64,000 bases of DNA from Pseudomonas sp. MN1F (GTDB lineage Bacteria > Pseudomonadota > Gammaproteobacteria > Pseudomonadales > Pseudomonadaceae). Below the pieces are notes generated by a model. It did no database searches and had not been told where the DNA came from. It saw nothing but the letters and a program-made list of their open reading frames with translations. The position numbers and the translations under genes are program-made. Location: contig NZ_VZII01000004.1 of assembly GCF_009391885.1 (NCBI RefSeq), positions 1 through 64,000 on the forward strand, read 5' to 3'. Of the stretch, positions 25,162-35,016 are shown in pieces (the first letter of the stretch is position 1; each line of letters begins with the position of its first letter).

Positions 25162-25860
25162 ATGGACCAACCCAGCAATCGCATCCTCATCGTCGAAGAC
25201 GACCAGCGCCTGGCCGAGCTCACCGCCGAATACCTGCAGGCCAACGGCTACGAGGTCACCGTGGAGGGCGATGGCGCCCGTGCCGCTCGCCGCATCATCG
25301 ACAGTCAGCCGGACCTGGTGATCCTCGACCTGATGCTGCCCGGCGAAGACGGCCTGAGCATCTGCCGCCGCGTGCGCGGCCAATATCCCGGCCCGATTCT
25401 GATGCTGACGGCCCGTAGCGACGAGCTCGATCAGGTCCAGGGCCTGGACCTGGGCGCAGACGACTATGTGTGCAAACCGGTGCGCCCGCGGTTGCTGCTG
25501 GCGCGGATTCAGGCCCTGCTGCGGCGCAGCGAAAGCACGGACAACAAGCGCCACGACCTGGCCTTCGGCCCGCTGCGCATCGACAACCGCCTGCGCGAAG
25601 CCTGGCTCGACGCGCAGCAGATCGACCTCACCGGTGCTGAATTCGACCTGCTCTGGCTGCTGGCCAGCAACGCCGGGCGGGTGCTGTCGCGCGAGCAGAT
25701 CTTCACCGCCTTGCGCGGGGTCGGCTACGACGGCCAGGACCGCTCCATCGACGTGCGCATTTCCAGGATCCGCCCCAAGATCGGCGACGACCCGATCCAC
25801 CCGCGGCTGATCAAGACACTGCGCAGCAAGGGTTACCTGTTCGTTGGCGATGCCCCATGA
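25162..25860 (+). CDS. rstA: RstA-like response regulator
   Basis: A 232-residue OmpR-type regulator. The receiver domain has the acidic pair in VEDD (12-14), phospho-acceptor D56 in ILDLMLPG and the conserved Lys in YVCKP. The C-terminal winged helix includes LRGVGYDGQDRSIDVRISR, nearly the same as the RstA signature in E. coli. ATG 25162 follows GGCAGGGGC. The last four bases (ATGA) overlap the kinase gene. The regulated genes are unknown. Confidence 0.85.
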   Translation: MDQPSNRILIVEDDQRLAELTAEYLQANGYEVTVEGDGARAARRIIDSQPDLVILDLMLPGEDGLSICRRVRGQYPGPILMLTARSDELDQVQGLDLGADDYVCKPVRPRLLLARIQALLRRSESTDNKRHDLAFGPLRIDNRLREAWLDAQQIDLTGAEFDLLWLLASNAGRVLSREQIFTALRGVGYDGQDRSIDVRISRIRPKIGDDPIHPRLIKTLRSKGYLFVGDAP

Positions 25861-27458
25861 ACCGCTCGATCTTCCTGCGCATCTACGGCGGCATGCTCGC
25901 TGTGCTGGTGCTGGTGGCGCTGCTTGGCGCGCTCAGCCTGCACCTGGTCAACGAAGTGCGCGCGGCCCAGCACCGCGAGCGGCTGGCCCAGGGCACGTTC
26001 AGCCTGATGGCCGACAACCTGGCGCAGCAGAACGAGACCGAGCGCAAGCGCTCGTTGCTGATGTGGGAGCGCTTGCTGGGCGTGCCGCTGGAGCTGCAGC
26101 CGATGTCGGCGCGCACACTCGATGGCGGCCAGCGCGCCCGCCTGTACCGTGGCCTGGTGGTGGTGGAGAAGACCGGGCCGCACGCCGCCCAGGTGCTGCG
26201 CAAGGTCGGCCAGGAAGACCTGTTGCTGGTGGCCCAGGTCAAGCAGGTCAGCGAGCAGTTGGCACGTGCCACGCTTTATCTGCTGGCCGATGAACTGGTG
26301 CGCTACCCGGTGACCGAGCAGCAGCAGCGCCTGGCAGACATCACCCAGAGCAAGGGCTTCGGTTTCGGCGTCGCCTTGCAGCGCATCGAGCGGGTCGGCC
26401 TGGACGATGACCAGCGGCGCCGGGTGGAGGAGGGGGATACGGTGATGGCGCTGGGGCGCGATGGTGATTCGATCCGTGTGTTCGCCGGCCTGCCAGGCTC
26501 GCCGCTGGTGCTGGAGATCGGCCCGCTGTATCAGCTCAACCCTTATCCGCCGCAGTTGCTGATCCTGATTGCCTTCCTCGGCCTGTGCCTGATCGGCCTG
26601 GTGGTGTACCTGCTGGTGCGCCAGCTGGAACGGCGCGTGTCGGGCATGGAAATCGCCGCCACGCGCATCGCCCAGGGCAGCCTCGACACCCGCGTGCCGG
26701 CCGGTGATGCCGATTCGGTGGGGCGCCTGGCTGCGGCCTTCAATGGCATGGCCGAGCACCTGCAGCGCTCGCTTAACATGCAGCGCGAGCTGGTGCGTGC
26801 GGTGTCCCACGAACTGCGCACCCCCGTGGCACGCCTGCGCTTTGGCCTGGAGATGATCGAAAGCGCGACCACCGAGCAGGCCCGCGCCAAGCACCTGGCC
26901 GGCATGGATGGCGATATCCAGGACCTGGACAAGCTGGTCGACGAGATGCTGACCTACGCACGCCTGGAGCAGGGCGCCCCGGCGCTGAAGTTCCAGCGTA
27001 TCGAACTGGATGCCTTGCTCGACCGGGTGATCGAAGAGTTGGCGCCGCTCAACAGCAAGGTGCGCTTGCTGCGTGGGGCGTGCCAGGCCAGCGACGGCTG
27101 CTGGGTCGAGGCCGAACCGCGTTACCTGCATCGTGCGCTGCAGAACCTGGTGAGCAATGCCCTGCGCCATGCCGGCAGTGAGGTGCGCCTGAGCTACCAA
27201 CTGGGCCAGCAGCGTTGCCGCATCGATGTGGAAGACGATGGCCCGGGCATCCCCGAAGGCGTCTGGGATCGCATCTTCACCCCCTTCACCCGGCTCGACG
27301 ACAGCCGCACCCGTGCTTCCGGCGGGCATGGCCTGGGGCTGTCGATCGTGCGGCGGATCATCTACTGGCACGCTGGCCGCGCCACGGTGGGGCGCAGCGA
27401 GGCGCTGGGCGGGGCTTGCTTCAGCCTCAACTGGCCGCGTGAGCAAGCGCCGCAGTAA
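25857..27458 (+). CDS. rstB: RstB-like sensor histidine kinase
   Basis: A 533-residue inner-membrane kinase with two membrane helices (about 8-30 and 225-250) around a periplasmic sensor, a HAMP linker (about 250-305), the dimerisation/phospho-acceptor motif VSHELRTPVARLRF (about 319-332) and an ATPase domain with NLVSNALRHA, EDDGPGIP and GGHGLGLSIV. It overlaps rstA by four bases and would phosphorylate it. It ends three bases from the convergent pcpS gene. Confidence 0.88.
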   Translation: MNRSIFLRIYGGMLAVLVLVALLGALSLHLVNEVRAAQHRERLAQGTFSLMADNLAQQNETERKRSLLMWERLLGVPLELQPMSARTLDGGQRARLYRGLVVVEKTGPHAAQVLRKVGQEDLLLVAQVKQVSEQLARATLYLLADELVRYPVTEQQQRLADITQSKGFGFGVALQRIERVGLDDDQRRRVEEGDTVMALGRDGDSIRVFAGLPGSPLVLEIGPLYQLNPYPPQLLILIAFLGLCLIGLVVYLLVRQLERRVSGMEIAATRIAQGSLDTRVPAGDADSVGRLAAAFNGMAEHLQRSLNMQRELVRAVSHELRTPVARLRFGLEMIESATTEQARAKHLAGMDGDIQDLDKLVDEMLTYARLEQGAPALKFQRIELDALLDRVIEELAPLNSKVRLLRGACQASDGCWVEAEPRYLHRALQNLVSNALRHAGSEVRLSYQLGQQRCRIDVEDDGPGIPEGVWDRIFTPFTRLDDSRTRASGGHGLGLSIVRRIIYWHAGRATVGRSEALGGACFSLNWPREQAPQ

Positions 27459-27461
27459 GGC

Positions 27462-28163
27462 TCAGACGCTGATCAGGCTGAGCAGGTGGCCGTCCTGCAG
27501 GCCGAACTGGCCTTCGACTTCGGCGCCTTGGCGCCATTCGGGTGACAGGTCGGTGAGCAGGCGCAGGCGGGCCAGGCCTGCGGCAGACCACTCCAGCACT
27601 TCGGCATGCTCGAAATAGAAGCGCTGTCGGGTCAGGGGGTAAAGCGCCTTGAACAGGCTTTCCTTGAGCGAGAAGGTCAGAGTAACCGTCAGGCCCAGCT
27701 GGCCACGGTCCAGGCGCTCGCGTTCGGCTGGCGTCAGGATCTCGCCCATCAATCGCTCGGCACGCGCGTCATCCAGCAGCGCTTCCTGGTCCAGGCCCAG
27801 GCTGCGGCAGGCACCATCGGCAGCGACCACCGCAGCGGCCCAGCCTTTGCCATGGGTGATCGAGCCGTGGATGCCGGTGGGCCAGATCGGCGAGCGGTCC
27901 TCATGGGTGCCGGGCACGTAGTCGCGGCCATCCAGGCGCTGCAGCGCGGCGCGGGCGCAAACGCGGCCGGCCAGGTACTCGGCCTGGCGCTTGGCCACCG
28001 AACGTTGCAGGCTGGCGCTGGGCACGATGCCGGCGCGCTGGAAGTCATCGGCGGCCAGGTGGGCGGGGTCGAAGGCGCAGCTGACCAGCACCGCACCGGG
28101 CAGCGGGCAGGGCAGGGGCCAGTGATGCTGGAGCGGGGCGCAGCAGGCGGGGAGTGTGTTCAT
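27462..28163 (-). CDS. pcpS: 4'-phosphopantetheinyl transferase
   Basis: A ~233-residue Sfp/EntD-type transferase that attaches the phosphopantetheine arm of CoA to carrier proteins of fatty acid, siderophore and other synthases. Motifs are GSITHGKGWAAAVVA, LGLDQE (Mg-binding acidic residues) and FSLKESLFKALYP (KES-K). The start is uncertain: ATG 28163 or ATG 28172. In pseudomonads this single broad-range enzyme serves both primary and secondary metabolism. It follows the dienelactone hydrolase gene on the same strand by 49 bases. Confidence 0.88.
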   Translation of the reverse strand: MNTLPACCAPLQHHWPLPCPLPGAVLVSCAFDPAHLAADDFQRAGIVPSASLQRSVAKRQAEYLAGRVCARAALQRLDGRDYVPGTHEDRSPIWPTGIHGSITHGKGWAAAVVAADGACRSLGLDQEALLDDARAERLMGEILTPAERERLDRGQLGLTVTLTFSLKESLFKALYPLTRQRFYFEHAEVLEWSAAGLARLRLLTDLSPEWRQGAEVEGQFGLQDGHLLSLISV

Positions 28164-28212
28164 GGCGACCATTGTGCCAGCCATGAGCCCTGCGAAGCAG
28201 CCCCAGCGATCT

Positions 28213-29007
28213 CTACTTGAATACTTGCTTGAAAAACGCCTGCATGTCCGCCCAGGAGCTCTTGTCCGCCGCCTCGTTGTAACCAATGTCCGGACCACCG
28301 TGGTCGCCATGGCTCAGCCGGTCCGCATCCGGGTTGGTAAACCCATGCTTGGCGCCCGGAATGCTGACGAACTGGTAGTTGACCTTGGCCGCGTCCATCT
28401 CCTTCTTGAAGGCATCCACCTGCTGCGGGGTGACCATGCTGTCGTCCGCCCCGTGTTCGACCAGCAGGTAGGCCCGCACCACACCAGGCTGGGTGACCGG
28501 TGTCTGGGTGGCCAGTGCGCCGTGGAAGCTCACTACGGCATCCAGCCTCGCACCCCTGCGTGCGGCATCAAGCACCACCTTGCCGCCGAAGCAGTAACCC
28601 ACCGCACCGAGTTTGCGCTTGTCGGTGTTAGGCTGTTTTTTCAACAGTTCCAGCCCGGCGTCGAAGCGCTGTGCTGCCGCTTTCGGGTCCTTCATTGCCT
28701 CGGCCATGAACGCCTGGGCGTCCTGTGGGTGCTCGGTGTGCTTGCCGTCGCCATACATGTCGATGGCCAGTGCGTTGTAGCCCAGTGCAGCGAGGTCGCG
28801 GGCACGGCGTTTGGCATAGTCGTTCAGCCCCCACCATTCGTGCACCACCAGCACGCCTGGGCGCTTGCCATCCACGGCGTCGTTGTAGGCGTAGTAGCCA
28901 ATCAGTGCCGTGCCGTCGTCGGCCTGGTATCGGATCTCGCGGGTTTTCACATCCGCTTGGGTGAGGGCGGCGCTGCACATCAGTATCAGGGCCAGCAGGA
29001 CGCGCAT
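28213..29007 (-). CDS. Exported dienelactone hydrolase family protein
   Basis: A 264-residue alpha/beta hydrolase with a signal peptide (residues ~1-18, MRVLLALILMCSAALTQA). The nucleophile is Cys in GYCFGG; the acid and base are likely in EHGADDSMV and AKHGFTNP. Family members hydrolyse dienelactones or related esters, but the exported form has no assigned substrate. It lies divergent from oprH, and its start is 128 bases from the oprH start. Confidence 0.85.
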   Translation of the reverse strand: MRVLLALILMCSAALTQADVKTREIRYQADDGTALIGYYAYNDAVDGKRPGVLVVHEWWGLNDYAKRRARDLAALGYNALAIDMYGDGKHTEHPQDAQAFMAEAMKDPKAAAQRFDAGLELLKKQPNTDKRKLGAVGYCFGGKVVLDAARRGARLDAVVSFHGALATQTPVTQPGVVRAYLLVEHGADDSMVTPQQVDAFKKEMDAAKVNYQFVSIPGAKHGFTNPDADRLSHGDHGGPDIGYNEAADKSSWADMQAFFKQVFK

Positions 29008-29036
29008 GTTACTACTCCTTGTTTGGCAGGTAGATC

Positions 29037-29075
29037 GTTCAGCCGCGGTTCAGCCTGGGTTCAGCCGCGGTTCAG
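29037..29075 (+). promoter_or_regulatory. Four tandem PhoP half-sites (GTTCAG) before oprH
   Basis: GTTCAG occurs at 29037, 29048, 29059 and 29070, an exact 11-base period, on the same helix face. PhoP in enteric bacteria and pseudomonads binds two such hexamers 11 bases apart, so this could be a double PhoP box. It lies 60-100 bases before the oprH ATG; the intervening DNA has a TACTCT -10-like element near 29087. Confidence 0.75.
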
Positions 29076-29135
29076 TGCACCCTGCTTACTCTAGCTTCCA
29101 GAGCGCAACAGCGCATTCATCTGGAGTACCGTGCT

Positions 29136-29741
29136 ATGAAAACCTTCAATTCCCTGCTCGCCGCCATGGCCGTCTGCGCCGCTGGCATCACCAGCGCCCA
29201 GGCTGCGGAAGTAAACTTCGCCAGCCTGACCTATGGCCAGACCAGCGACAAGGTACGCAAGTCCGGGCTGCTGCAGAGCAACACCGACCACCTCAACGCC
29301 GACGGCATCATCGCCAAGGACGCTACCTGGGGCGTGCGCCTGGGCAAGATCAATGATCAGGCTCGCTACTACATGACCTACGACAACGTTTCCGGCGACC
29401 ACAGCGGCTACAAGCTGCGCCAGGAAAACCTGCTCGGCAGCTACGACCTGCTCCTGCCGGTAGGGGACACCACCAAGCTGTTCGGCGGTGGCAGCCTGGG
29501 CATGACCAAGCTGACCCAGGATTCGCCAGGGGCCAGCCGTGATACCGGCTACGGTTATGCAGTGGGCTTGCAGGCCGGTGTTATCCAGGAGATTACCGAC
29601 AATGCTTCGATGGAGTTGGGGTACCGCTACCTGCGCACCAATGCCGACACTGAGGTAGGTGCCAGTGGCGGGCCGAAGGAGGGCACCTTGCGCCTGACCA
29701 GCAGTGCACAAACCTACCTGGCGGCAACCTACAAGTTCTGA
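29136..29741 (+). CDS. oprH: Outer-membrane protein H
   Basis: A 201-residue small beta-barrel with a signal peptide (1-23, ending AQA-AE) and a C-terminal aromatic residue (TYLAATYKF). OprH binds lipopolysaccharide and substitutes for divalent cations when Mg2+ is low. It is the first gene of oprH-phoP-phoQ and follows the tandem PhoP sites. A strong hairpin separates it from phoP. Confidence 0.93.
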   Translation: MKTFNSLLAAMAVCAAGITSAQAAEVNFASLTYGQTSDKVRKSGLLQSNTDHLNADGIIAKDATWGVRLGKINDQARYYMTYDNVSGDHSGYKLRQENLLGSYDLLLPVGDTTKLFGGGSLGMTKLTQDSPGASRDTGYGYAVGLQAGVIQEITDNASMELGYRYLRTNADTEVGASGGPKEGTLRLTSSAQTYLAATYKF

Positions 29742-29760
29742 CCGGCGAGCCAGGTTATCC

Positions 29761-29800
29761 TGTACCGGCCTCTTCGCGGGTTTACCCGCGAGCCGGTACA
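29761..29800 (+). terminator. Intercistronic hairpin between oprH and phoP
   Basis: TGTACCGGC at 29761 pairs with GCCGGTACA at 29792, and inside it CGCGGG pairs with CCCGCG. No T-run follows, so it may stabilise the oprH message or attenuate rather than fully stop transcription into phoP. Confidence 0.6.
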
Positions 29801-29826
29801 GGCAATACATTAAAGAGGAGCCCTGA

Positions 29827-30504
29827 ATGAAACTGCTGGTGGTCGAGGACGAAGCCCTGCTGCGGCACCACCTCCATACACGCCTGGGTGAAAGCGGCCA
29901 TGTGGTCGAAGCCGTGGCCGATGCCGAAGAGGCGCTGTACCAGGCCGAACACTTCCATTTCGACCTGGCCATCGTCGACCTGGGCCTGCCTGGCATCAGC
30001 GGTCTCGAGCTGATCGGCCGCCTGCGCAGCCAGGGCAAGACCTTCCCCATCCTCATTCTCACCGCCCGTGGCAACTGGCAGGACAAGGTCGAAGGCCTGG
30101 CTACCGGTGCCGACGACTATCTGGTCAAGCCGTTCCAGTTCGAGGAGCTCGAAGCGCGCCTGAACGCCTTGCTGCGCCGTTCCAGCGGTTTCACCCAGTC
30201 GACCATCGCCGCCGGCCCCCTGGTGCTGGACCTCAACCGCAAGCAGGCAACCCTGGATGAGCAGCCGCTGGCGTTGACGGCCTACGAGTACCGCATCCTC
30301 GAGTACCTCATGCGTCATCACCAGCAGGTGGTGGCCAAGGACCGCCTGATGGAGCAGCTCTATCCCGGCGACGAGGAGCGCGACCCTAACGTCATCGAGG
30401 TGCTGGTCGGCCGCCTGCGCCGCAAACTCGAGGGCGAGAACGGTTTCAAGCCGATCGACACGGTGCGCGGCCTCGGCTACCTGTTTACCGAGCGCTGCCG
30501 ATGA
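29827..30504 (+). CDS. phoP: Response regulator PhoP
   Basis: A 225-residue OmpR-family regulator with phospho-acceptor D51 (AIVDLGLPG), switch residue in LILTARGNW and K in YLVKPF, followed by a winged helix (TAYEYRILEYLMRH ... VGRLRRKL). It controls Mg2+- and antimicrobial-peptide-responsive genes, including oprH. AAAGAGGAG gives a strong ribosome site. The gene overlaps phoQ by four bases. Confidence 0.93.
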   Translation: MKLLVVEDEALLRHHLHTRLGESGHVVEAVADAEEALYQAEHFHFDLAIVDLGLPGISGLELIGRLRSQGKTFPILILTARGNWQDKVEGLATGADDYLVKPFQFEELEARLNALLRRSSGFTQSTIAAGPLVLDLNRKQATLDEQPLALTAYEYRILEYLMRHHQQVVAKDRLMEQLYPGDEERDPNVIEVLVGRLRRKLEGENGFKPIDTVRGLGYLFTERCR

Positions 30505-31847
30505 TCCGTTCGCTGCGGGTGCGGCTGATGCTCGCGGCGGCAGTGCTGGCACTGCTGTTCATGCTGGGCTTGCTGCCGGCCTTGCAGAAGGCCTTCAGCC
30601 TGGCCCTGAAGGAATCGATCGAGCAGCGCCTGGCCTCGGACGTGACCACGCTGATATCCGCTGCGCGCATCGAGCACGGCCAGCTGCAGATGCCCGAGCT
30701 GTTGCCGGACGAACGTTACAACCTGCCGTACACCGGCTTGCTGGGATATATCTTCGACCGTGACGGCAACCTGGTGTGGCGCTCGCGCGCCACCGCCGAC
30801 CGGCACATCAATTACCGCCCGCGCTACGACGGGCGCGGCAACGAGTTCGCCCGCATCCACCAGGCGGATGGCGAAGAGTTCTTCGTCTATGACGTCGAGA
30901 TCAAGCTGCTCGGTGGCCAGAGCGCGGCCTACAGTATCGTGGCGCTGCAGCCGGTGAGTGAATACAAGGCCACGCTCGATGGCCTGCGCGAAAAGCTCTA
31001 CCTGGGCTTTGGCGCGGCCCTGCTGGCCTTGCTGGCGCTGCTCTGGGCCGGCCTGACCTGGGGGTTGCGCTCGTTGCGCCGGTTGAGCCTTGAGCTGGAT
31101 GAGGTGGAGTCTGGCGCGCGGGATGGGCTCAGTGGCGAGCACCCGCGCGAACTGCTGCGCCTGACCCGTTCGCTGAACCGTCTGTTGAGTAGCGAGCGCG
31201 AACAGCGCACTCGCTACCGCGACTCCCTGGGCGATCTGGCGCACAGCCTGAAGACCCCGTTGGCGGTGTTGCAGGGCGTGGGCGAGAGCATGCAGCAGCG
31301 GGCTAGCGAGCGCGAACAGGCACGGGTGCTGCAGAGCCAGATCGAACGCATGAGCCAGCAGATCGATTACCAGCTGCAGCGCGCCAGCCTGCGCAAGAGC
31401 GGCCTGGTACGCCACCGCGTGCGGTTGCTGCCGGTGCTGGAGAGCTTGTGCAGCACCCTGGCCAAGGTCTATCGCGACAAGCGGGTGGAGGTCCAGCTGG
31501 ATGTGCCTGCGCAGGCACATGTGCCGATGGAGCAGGGAGCGTTGCTGGAACTGCTGGGCAATCTGCTGGAAAACGCCTACCGGCTGAGCCTGGGGCACGT
31601 GCGGGTGAGCCTGCAGGAGGCGCCCGGCACGCTGACGCTGTGCATCGAGGACGACGGCCCCGGGGTACCGGCTGACCAGCGTGAGCGGATTCTCGAACGC
31701 GGCGAACGGCTGGACCGGCAGCACCCCGGCCAGGGCATTGGCCTGGCGGTGGTCAAGGACATCGTCGACAGCTATGACGCCGAACTGACCCTTGATGAAT
31801 CCGCGTTGGGCGGAGCCGCCTTCTGCATCACCCTGCACCTTGATTGA
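30501..31847 (+). CDS. phoQ: Sensor histidine kinase PhoQ
   Basis: A 448-residue inner-membrane kinase with two membrane helices (about 8-28 and 168-188), a periplasmic Mg2+/peptide sensor, HAMP, phospho-acceptor His in GDLAHSLKTPLAVLQ and an ATPase domain (LLGNLLENAYRLS, EDDGPGVP, GIGLAVVKDI). It phosphorylates PhoP when divalent cations are scarce. Confidence 0.92.
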   Translation: MIRSLRVRLMLAAAVLALLFMLGLLPALQKAFSLALKESIEQRLASDVTTLISAARIEHGQLQMPELLPDERYNLPYTGLLGYIFDRDGNLVWRSRATADRHINYRPRYDGRGNEFARIHQADGEEFFVYDVEIKLLGGQSAAYSIVALQPVSEYKATLDGLREKLYLGFGAALLALLALLWAGLTWGLRSLRRLSLELDEVESGARDGLSGEHPRELLRLTRSLNRLLSSEREQRTRYRDSLGDLAHSLKTPLAVLQGVGESMQQRASEREQARVLQSQIERMSQQIDYQLQRASLRKSGLVRHRVRLLPVLESLCSTLAKVYRDKRVEVQLDVPAQAHVPMEQGALLELLGNLLENAYRLSLGHVRVSLQEAPGTLTLCIEDDGPGVPADQRERILERGERLDRQHPGQGIGLAVVKDIVDSYDAELTLDESALGGAAFCITLHLD

Positions 31848-31851
31848 TCCG

Positions 31852-31912
31852 CTGCTCGGGCGGATTCCCGCCATATCCCTTGTACATTTCCCGCCACCGG
31901 GCGGAAATCCGC
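31852..31912 (+). promoter_or_regulatory. Putative DctD enhancer sites for dctA
   Basis: Two inverted repeats occur in front of the sigma-54 promoter: GGGCGGATTCCCGCC (~31858-31872) and ATTTCCCGCC / GGCGGAAAT (31886-31908). They resemble DctD upstream activator sites, ~85-140 bases before the -24/-12 element. DctB/DctD genes are not in the window. Confidence 0.5.
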
Positions 31913-31991
31913 CACCTTTGCTCAGAAAAATCGCCCCGTCGTTGGGCATTTACAGCCCGTAAATACTGCCTCTGCACCCAGGATGGGCATT

Positions 31992-32007
31992 TTGGCATCG
32001 CCCTTGC
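31992..32007 (+). promoter_or_regulatory. Sigma-54 promoter of dctA
   Basis: TTGGCATCGCCCTTGC has the GG (-24) and GC (-12) dinucleotides ten bases apart, as required for RpoN. It lies ~136 bases before dctA, matching the known RpoN/DctD control of this transporter in pseudomonads and rhizobia. Confidence 0.75.
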
Positions 32008-32139
32008 TATCTCACTTGGCAGAGGCCTGCCCAGGCAGCTCGAACACAACGACAAATCCCTCCGGGTGCAGGAGGGTTAGCGATTCAGGTGCCCACACAC
32101 CCTGGGAAGGGTGGAGCCGGCACACTTGAGGAAAAATGA

Positions 32140-33465
<1,326 letters not shown>

Positions 33466-33480
33466 TCCTGATGCGGTAAA

Positions 33481-33510
33481 AAAGAAGGCGACCCTCGGGT
33501 CGCCTTTCTT
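33481..33510. terminator. Bidirectional terminator dctA / sprT
   Basis: AAAGAAGGCGACCC pairs perfectly with GGGTCGCCTTTCTT around a two-base centre and is flanked by A- and T-rich sequence on either side. It lies between the convergent dctA and sprT genes. Confidence 0.8.
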
Positions 33511-33518
33511 GTGCCTGG

Positions 33519-34013
33519 CTATTCGACGCGGGTTTCGCCGCTGTACACCAGAATCTCCCGGCAGCGCCGGCACAGATAGCGCCGCCCCTGGCGCACCAGC
33601 TTGTGCCGCTGCGCGGTAAACGGGAAATCAGCCTCCGGGCACGGGCAGCGGTAGATGTAGCGGGTCACCACGCGCCGTTGCACTGCATAGTTGTGGCAAC
33701 GATTCGGCGGCAGTTCATAGACCCCGCGCATGATCAGCTGCCATTCCTCACCGTGGGCCTGGATGCGGTCGCCAAACAATTGGTGGGCCACCAGGTGTGC
33801 CACTTCATGGGCCACGGTCTGGCGCAAAAAGTCTTCCTGGTTCTCGCGATACAGTTGCAGGTTGAAGCGCAGCAGGTTCTCGTGCAGGTGGGCGACGCCG
33901 GCTTTCTGGCCGCGCAGCTTGAAGCTGACTTCCGGGCGCGGGAAGGGGCGTTTGAAGAAGGCTTCGGCTTGCTGGTAACAGGTTTCGACGCGTTGTTTGA
34001 GCAGCTCGGGCAT
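33519..34013 (-). CDS. sprT: SprT-family zinc metalloprotease-like protein
   Basis: A 164-residue protein with the zincin motif HEVAH (AHEVAHLVAHQLFG, about residues 63-76) and a C-terminal zinc-ribbon with C-P-C and C-R-R-C pairs. SprT relatives include SPRTN proteases that act on DNA-protein crosslinks, but the bacterial role is unclear. ATG 34013 (MPELLKQRVE) is preferred; GGAG lies upstream. Confidence 0.85.
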   Translation of the reverse strand: MPELLKQRVETCYQQAEAFFKRPFPRPEVSFKLRGQKAGVAHLHENLLRFNLQLYRENQEDFLRQTVAHEVAHLVAHQLFGDRIQAHGEEWQLIMRGVYELPPNRCHNYAVQRRVVTRYIYRCPCPEADFPFTAQRHKLVRQGRRYLCRRCREILVYSGETRVE

Positions 34014-34101
34014 GGCGGGGTGGTTCTCCTGACCGGGCATTATGCCGCATGCCTGTCGCGGTTGCCGAGCCACCGGTCAGCAGGCATCCGCACAAAGACA
34101 A

Positions 34102-34125
34102 AGGCCGCCTTGCGGCGGCCTCTGC
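34102..34125 (-). terminator. Terminator after the Yip1-family gene
   Basis: AGGCCGCC-TTGC-GGCGGCCT forms a stem, with TTTGTCTTTG following on the minus strand, about 30 bases past the stop of the Yip1-family gene. Confidence 0.65.
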
Positions 34126-34153
34126 TTGATGCCCTATGTTGGCTGGATCTGAT

Positions 34154-34753
34154 CTAGTTGGTGTACACGGGCCCCACGCCCAAACCCCAGATGATCACGG
34201 TTGCAGCCATGATCGCCACCAGCACCACGAGGCCCACTGCCAGCACGGAGCTTGAGAACAGGAAGCCTTCATCTGACGGTATGTTCATGAACGTCGGCAA
34301 GCCGACATACAGCAGGTACACGGTGTAGCAAATGGCAGCGGTCCCCACCAGCATGCCCAGCCACAGGTGCGGATACAGCGCCGCCAGGCCACCGAGGAAC
34401 AGCGGGGTGGCGGTGTAGGTGGCAAAGGCGATGCATTGCGCCATGGACGGGTTGGCGTCGTAGGTGCGGGCCATCCAGTGAATGAATGCGCCCATCACCG
34501 CAACCCCGGCGAGCATCGCCACGTAGGACATGATGCTCATCCATATTGCGCTATCCATGGTCAGCATCACTGCCGGCCGGCCGCCGATCACCCAACCCAC
34601 CTGGGTTGTGCCGATAAAGGCCGAAATGGCGGGAATCGCCGCCAGGATGAGGGTATGAGTAAGGTACATGTGGCTGATGCTTTCTTCTTCGCCACGAATC
34701 TCCCGCCATTCCTGGTCGGGATGGGTAAACAGCCCCACAACGTGATGAATCAT
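34154..34753 (-). CDS. Yip1-family inner-membrane protein
   Basis: A 199-residue protein with about five hydrophobic helices and an N-terminal cytoplasmic start (MIHHVVGLFTHPDQEW) typical of bacterial YIP1/DUF1282 proteins. AGGAG precedes ATG 34753. No function is established for bacterial members. It is divergent from ttcA; the ~260 bases between hold no gene I can see. Confidence 0.75.
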   Translation of the reverse strand: MIHHVVGLFTHPDQEWREIRGEEESISHMYLTHTLILAAIPAISAFIGTTQVGWVIGGRPAVMLTMDSAIWMSIMSYVAMLAGVAVMGAFIHWMARTYDANPSMAQCIAFATYTATPLFLGGLAALYPHLWLGMLVGTAAICYTVYLLYVGLPTFMNIPSDEGFLFSSSVLAVGLVVLVAIMAATVIIWGLGVGPVYTN

Positions 34754-35016
34754 GCCGGTCACTCCTCTCAATATTGCCAATCGCCCCCCACATGGAGCGC
34801 AAGCGGCCCGAGGCCAGGACACCGAAGCAGAACGGTAATGTGGCCTTATGTCGCAGTATAGGAAGCCAATCCCCGCACAAACCCGGCTTTTTAGAGCAAA
34901 TTGCGCTGTCAGGGCCGTTGTTGATTACCTTGAAGTCTTTATCGGAATCCCTACAGGTGCGCGTGGTTTGTGCGTAAAATAGCCGGCTTTTGTCACACCT
35001 CGCGGATCCAAGCGCT

